NCBI GenBank assembly: GCA_016765255.1
Contig: JAESQI010000090.1
Location: 1-7,821, forward strand
Length of the DNA stretch: 7,821 bases
Direction: 5' to 3'
Source of the DNA: Robiginitomaculum sp.
GTDB taxonomy: Bacteria; Pseudomonadota; Alphaproteobacteria; Caulobacterales; Maricaulaceae
This document shows positions 5,682 through 7,821 of this stretch, piece by piece (the first letter of the stretch is position 1; every line of letters starts with the position of its first letter). Under the pieces are notes generated by a model, which ran no database searches, had not been told where the DNA came from, and saw only the letters and a program-made list of their open reading frames with translations. Made by a program: the position numbers and the translations under genes.

Positions 5682-7625
5682 ATGTCACACGGTAAATTGT
5701 CGTATCCTGTTCCGAAAAAATTTGCTGAGCAGGCAAATTTAACGCCGGAACAATACCATAAAATGTACGTTCAATCGATTGCGGATCCAGAAGCTTTTTG
5801 GGCAGAGCACGGGAAGCGGATCGACTGGATAAAGCCGTATACCAAAGCAAAGAATGTATCTTGGGAAGAAGGCGACTTTAGGACTGAATGGTACGCTGAC
5901 GGTGTGCTCAACGTGTCTGCTAACTGTCTGGATCGCCACCTTGAAACGCGCGGTGATAAAATAGCGATAATCTGGGAAGGTGACGACCCTAATGAAAGCC
6001 AGTCTTTAACATACCGAGAAGTTCATAAGGCTGTGTGCCGATTTGCCAATGTGCTCAAAAAAATGGGCGTTAAAAAAGGTGACCGTGTCACCATTTATAT
6101 GCCGATGATTTTGGAGGCCTCCTATGCCATGCTCGCTTGCGCGCGCATTGGCGCAGTGCATTCGGTGGTCTTCGGGGGATTTTCACCGGATGCACTTGCT
6201 GGCCGCATCACGGATTGCGATTCTACATTCGTCATCACGGCCGATGAAGGCTTGCGCGGGTCAAAGAAAGTTCCGTTAAAAATTAATTGTGACAAAGCCT
6301 GTGACATAGCTGGTACGGTAAAAAATGTCTTGGTCGTACGGCGTACAGGCGCGGACATTGAAATGGTGTCTGGCCGTGATGTGTATTTACATGATGCCTT
6401 GCAAGATGTGAGTGATGATTGCGCGCCTGAACCAATGAATGCAGAAGACCCGCTTTTCATTCTTTATACATCGGGATCAACGGGTAAACCCAAAGGGGTT
6501 TTACACACCAATGGCGGTTATCTTGTATGGGCGTCCATGACACATGAATATGTTTTCGATTTAAAAGAAGATGATGTTTATTGGTGTACTGCCGATGTTG
6601 GCTGGGTGACGGGGCATACTTATATTGTGTACGGGCCGTTGGCTAATGGCGCGACAACTCTTATGTTTGAAGGTGTTCCCACTTATCCTGATGCTAGCCG
6701 TTTTTGGCAGGTTTGCGATAAGCACCAAGTGTCCATATTCTACACGGCACCAACCGCTATTCGCGCGCTTATGCGCGAAGGCGAGGGGCCTGTTAATGCT
6801 ACATCTAGAAAGTCGCTTCGACTTCTTGGTACGGTCGGCGAACCCATTAATCCGGAAGCTTGGGAATGGTATTTCCATGTGATCGGAGATGGACGTTGTC
6901 CTATCGTTGATACATGGTGGCAAACGGAAACTGGCGGCGCTATGATCGTGCCATTACCTGGCGCAACAGACATGAAACCAGGCGCTGGTTCACACCCGTT
7001 CTTCGGTATAGAATTGGCGCTTGTCGATGCTGATGGCAAAGAATTGGACGGGGCCAATGACGGAAATTTGATTATTAAAGATTCGTGGCCGGGTCAAATG
7101 CGGACAATTTACGGAGATCATCCGCGGTTTCTTAATGCGTATTTCTGTGCCTATCCCGGCAACTATTTCACAGGTGATGGTTGCCGCCGCGACGAAGACG
7201 GGTTTTATTGGATTACTGGCCGCGTTGATGACGTTATCAATGTATCAGGGCACAGATTGGGCACAGCAGAAATTGAAAGTGCGCTTGTGTCTCACGACGC
7301 TGTCGCAGAAGCTGCGGTTGTCGGCTGTCCTCATGATATTAAAGGGCAAGGTATCTACGCTTATGTAACTGTTCGGGCTGATGTTGATGCTGACGGTCAG
7401 TTGAAGTCGGATCTGGTGAAGCATGTGCGTAGCGAAATAGGACCGATAGCAACGCCGGACTTTATCCAATTTGCACCGGGCTTACCAAAAACCCGCTCTG
7501 GAAAAATCATGCGTAGGATACTTCGCAAGATTGCCGAAAACGAATTTAGTAACCTCGGAGATACTTCAACTCTTGCCGACCCTGAAGTGGTTGACGAGTT
7601 GATAGAAAATAGAATGAACAGGTAA
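5682..7625 (+). CDS. acs: acetyl-CoA synthetase (AMP-forming acetate-CoA ligase)
   Basis: A cytoplasmic enzyme of the ANL superfamily that converts acetate, ATP and CoA to acetyl-CoA, AMP and pyrophosphate through acetyl-AMP. From the ATG at 5682 it is 647 residues, the usual length (the E. coli enzyme has 652). Visible motifs: N-terminal ACAS domain; P-loop YTSGSTGKPKG (262-272); adenylate-binding DTWWQTETGG (410-419); GDGCRRDEDGFYWITGR near 498-514, with the hinge region after it; and C-terminal PKTRSGKIMRR with catalytic Lys608, the residue acetylated in well-studied Acs enzymes. The acetate-pocket residues known in Salmonella Acs (Val310, Thr311, Val386, Trp414) match Val309, Thr310, Val385 and Trp413 here, which favours acetate over propionate. 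It follows the porin by 28 bases, is the known target of CrbS/CrbR-type regulation, and is followed by a strong terminator. The gene is intact. The upstream TTG would add five residues and is less likely. Confidence 0.96.
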   Translation: MSHGKLSYPVPKKFAEQANLTPEQYHKMYVQSIADPEAFWAEHGKRIDWIKPYTKAKNVSWEEGDFRTEWYADGVLNVSANCLDRHLETRGDKIAIIWEGDDPNESQSLTYREVHKAVCRFANVLKKMGVKKGDRVTIYMPMILEASYAMLACARIGAVHSVVFGGFSPDALAGRITDCDSTFVITADEGLRGSKKVPLKINCDKACDIAGTVKNVLVVRRTGADIEMVSGRDVYLHDALQDVSDDCAPEPMNAEDPLFILYTSGSTGKPKGVLHTNGGYLVWASMTHEYVFDLKEDDVYWCTADVGWVTGHTYIVYGPLANGATTLMFEGVPTYPDASRFWQVCDKHQVSIFYTAPTAIRALMREGEGPVNATSRKSLRLLGTVGEPINPEAWEWYFHVIGDGRCPIVDTWWQTETGGAMIVPLPGATDMKPGAGSHPFFGIELALVDADGKELDGANDGNLIIKDSWPGQMRTIYGDHPRFLNAYFCAYPGNYFTGDGCRRDEDGFYWITGRVDDVINVSGHRLGTAEIESALVSHDAVAEAAVVGCPHDIKGQGIYAYVTVRADVDADGQLKSDLVKHVRSEIGPIATPDFIQFAPGLPKTRSGKIMRRILRKIAENEFSNLGDTSTLADPEVVDELIENRMNR

Positions 7626-7644
7626 CCGAAGCACAACAACCAAC

Positions 7645-7662
7645 GAGGTCTCCATAGGCCTC
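7645..7662 (+). other. small hairpin just after acs
   Basis: GAGGTC (7645-7650) and GGCCTC (7657-7662) can form a 6-bp stem, with one G-U pair, around the loop TCCATA, 20 bases after the acs stop. No T-run follows, so it is not a terminator by itself. It could shield the 3' end or be incidental. Confidence 0.3.
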
Positions 7663-7672
7663 TCCCCTAACT

Positions 7673-7711
7673 TACGTTCAACACAAATAATAGTGTTGAA
7701 CGTATTTTTTT
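7673..7711 (+). terminator. rho-independent terminator of the porin-acs operon
   Basis: A perfect 12-bp inverted repeat, TACGTTCAACAC (7673-7684) and GTGTTGAACGTA (7693-7704), surrounds an 8-base loop and is followed at once by seven T residues (7705-7711). It begins 47 bases after the acs stop. There is no matching A-run on the left, so it should act only on plus-strand transcription. Confidence 0.9.
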
Positions 7712-7754
7712 ATCAGGAAGCTAAAATTTATTAATTCAGTATCAAGCAGGGTTT

Positions 7755-7821
7755 TGAACCGCCCCGGGTTTGCCGGAGGCTGTTTAGTTTAAGTTATGCT
7801 GCCTTTTGCACTTTGTCCAGC
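7755..7821 (-). mobile_element. end of an IS3-like insertion sequence, cut by the window edge
   Basis: From TG at 7755 the sequence runs TGAACCGCCCCGGGTTTGCC, GC-rich and unlike the AT-rich DNA just before it. It resembles terminal repeats of IS3-family elements, which begin with TG. Read on the minus strand, a transposase-like C-terminus ends 39 bases inside this boundary, the usual layout of the 3' end of such an element. The element extends rightwards out of view. Family assignment is from memory of similar ends. Neither the second end nor a target duplication can be checked here. It lies beyond the acs terminator and breaks no gene in this window. Confidence 0.65.
7794..7820 (-). CDS. last codons of an IS3-like transposase (OrfB), partial
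   Basis: On the minus strand the final eight codons read LDKVQKAA followed by TAA at 7796-7794. Some IS3-family OrfB integrase-type transposases end in a similar short basic tail (…K..AA). The frame is supported by its position just inside the putative terminal repeat. Only this tail is present, with no catalytic DDE residue in view, so the call rests on context and could be wrong. The rest of the gene lies to the right of the window. Confidence 0.5.
   Translation of the reverse strand: MDKVQKAA

Noticed and set aside
6561..6923. Minus-strand open frame of 120 codons inside acs
   Set aside because: It is antisense to highly conserved acs motifs and its composition fits a mirror of the real gene.
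1..7821. CRISPR array, tRNA, rRNA, toxin-antitoxin or phage genes
   Set aside because: No regularly spaced direct repeats, cloverleaf-like sequence or matching coding sequences were seen on either strand.

Overview
The window reads as one acetate-uptake and acetate-activation locus from a Gram-negative bacterium, with an insertion sequence starting at its right edge. The organism is probably a proteobacterium. A beta-barrel porin with a signal peptide and C-terminal Phe, and a sensor kinase fused to a sodium/solute symporter domain, support this. The base composition is moderate (neither very GC-rich nor very AT-rich by eye). An alphaproteobacterium of moderate GC is my best guess, but the sequence alone does not prove it.

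Layout: a very long plus-strand gene (71-3544) encodes a membrane sensor of the CrbS/MxtR type (SSF transporter domain, linker, PAS, histidine kinase, receiver). It converges on a minus-strand NarL/FixJ-type response regulator (3541-4182), and the two stop codons overlap by 4 bases. A 172-base divergent region (4183-4354) separates the regulator from a plus-strand DcaP-like outer-membrane porin (4355-5653). Acetyl-CoA synthetase (acs, 5682-7625) follows only 28 bases later, so porin and acs are probably one operon. A clear rho-independent terminator (7673-7711) closes it. From 7755 to the end lies the terminal repeat of an IS3-like element with the last codons of its transposase on the minus strand.

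How the genes fit together: in Vibrio, Pseudomonas and Shewanella, CrbS/CrbR (MxtR/ErdR) two-component systems activate acs, the 'acetate switch'. Here the sensor, the regulator, a porin that could admit small carboxylates, and the enzyme that makes acetyl-CoA lie side by side. The inferred circuit is that the sensor phosphorylates the regulator, which binds the divergent region and drives porin-acs. The divergent region contains several dyads that are candidate regulator sites. I found no separate acetate permease gene (actP) in the window.

No CRISPR array, tRNA, rRNA or defence system was seen. The main novelty is the compact arrangement, the porin-acs coupling and the structured control region.
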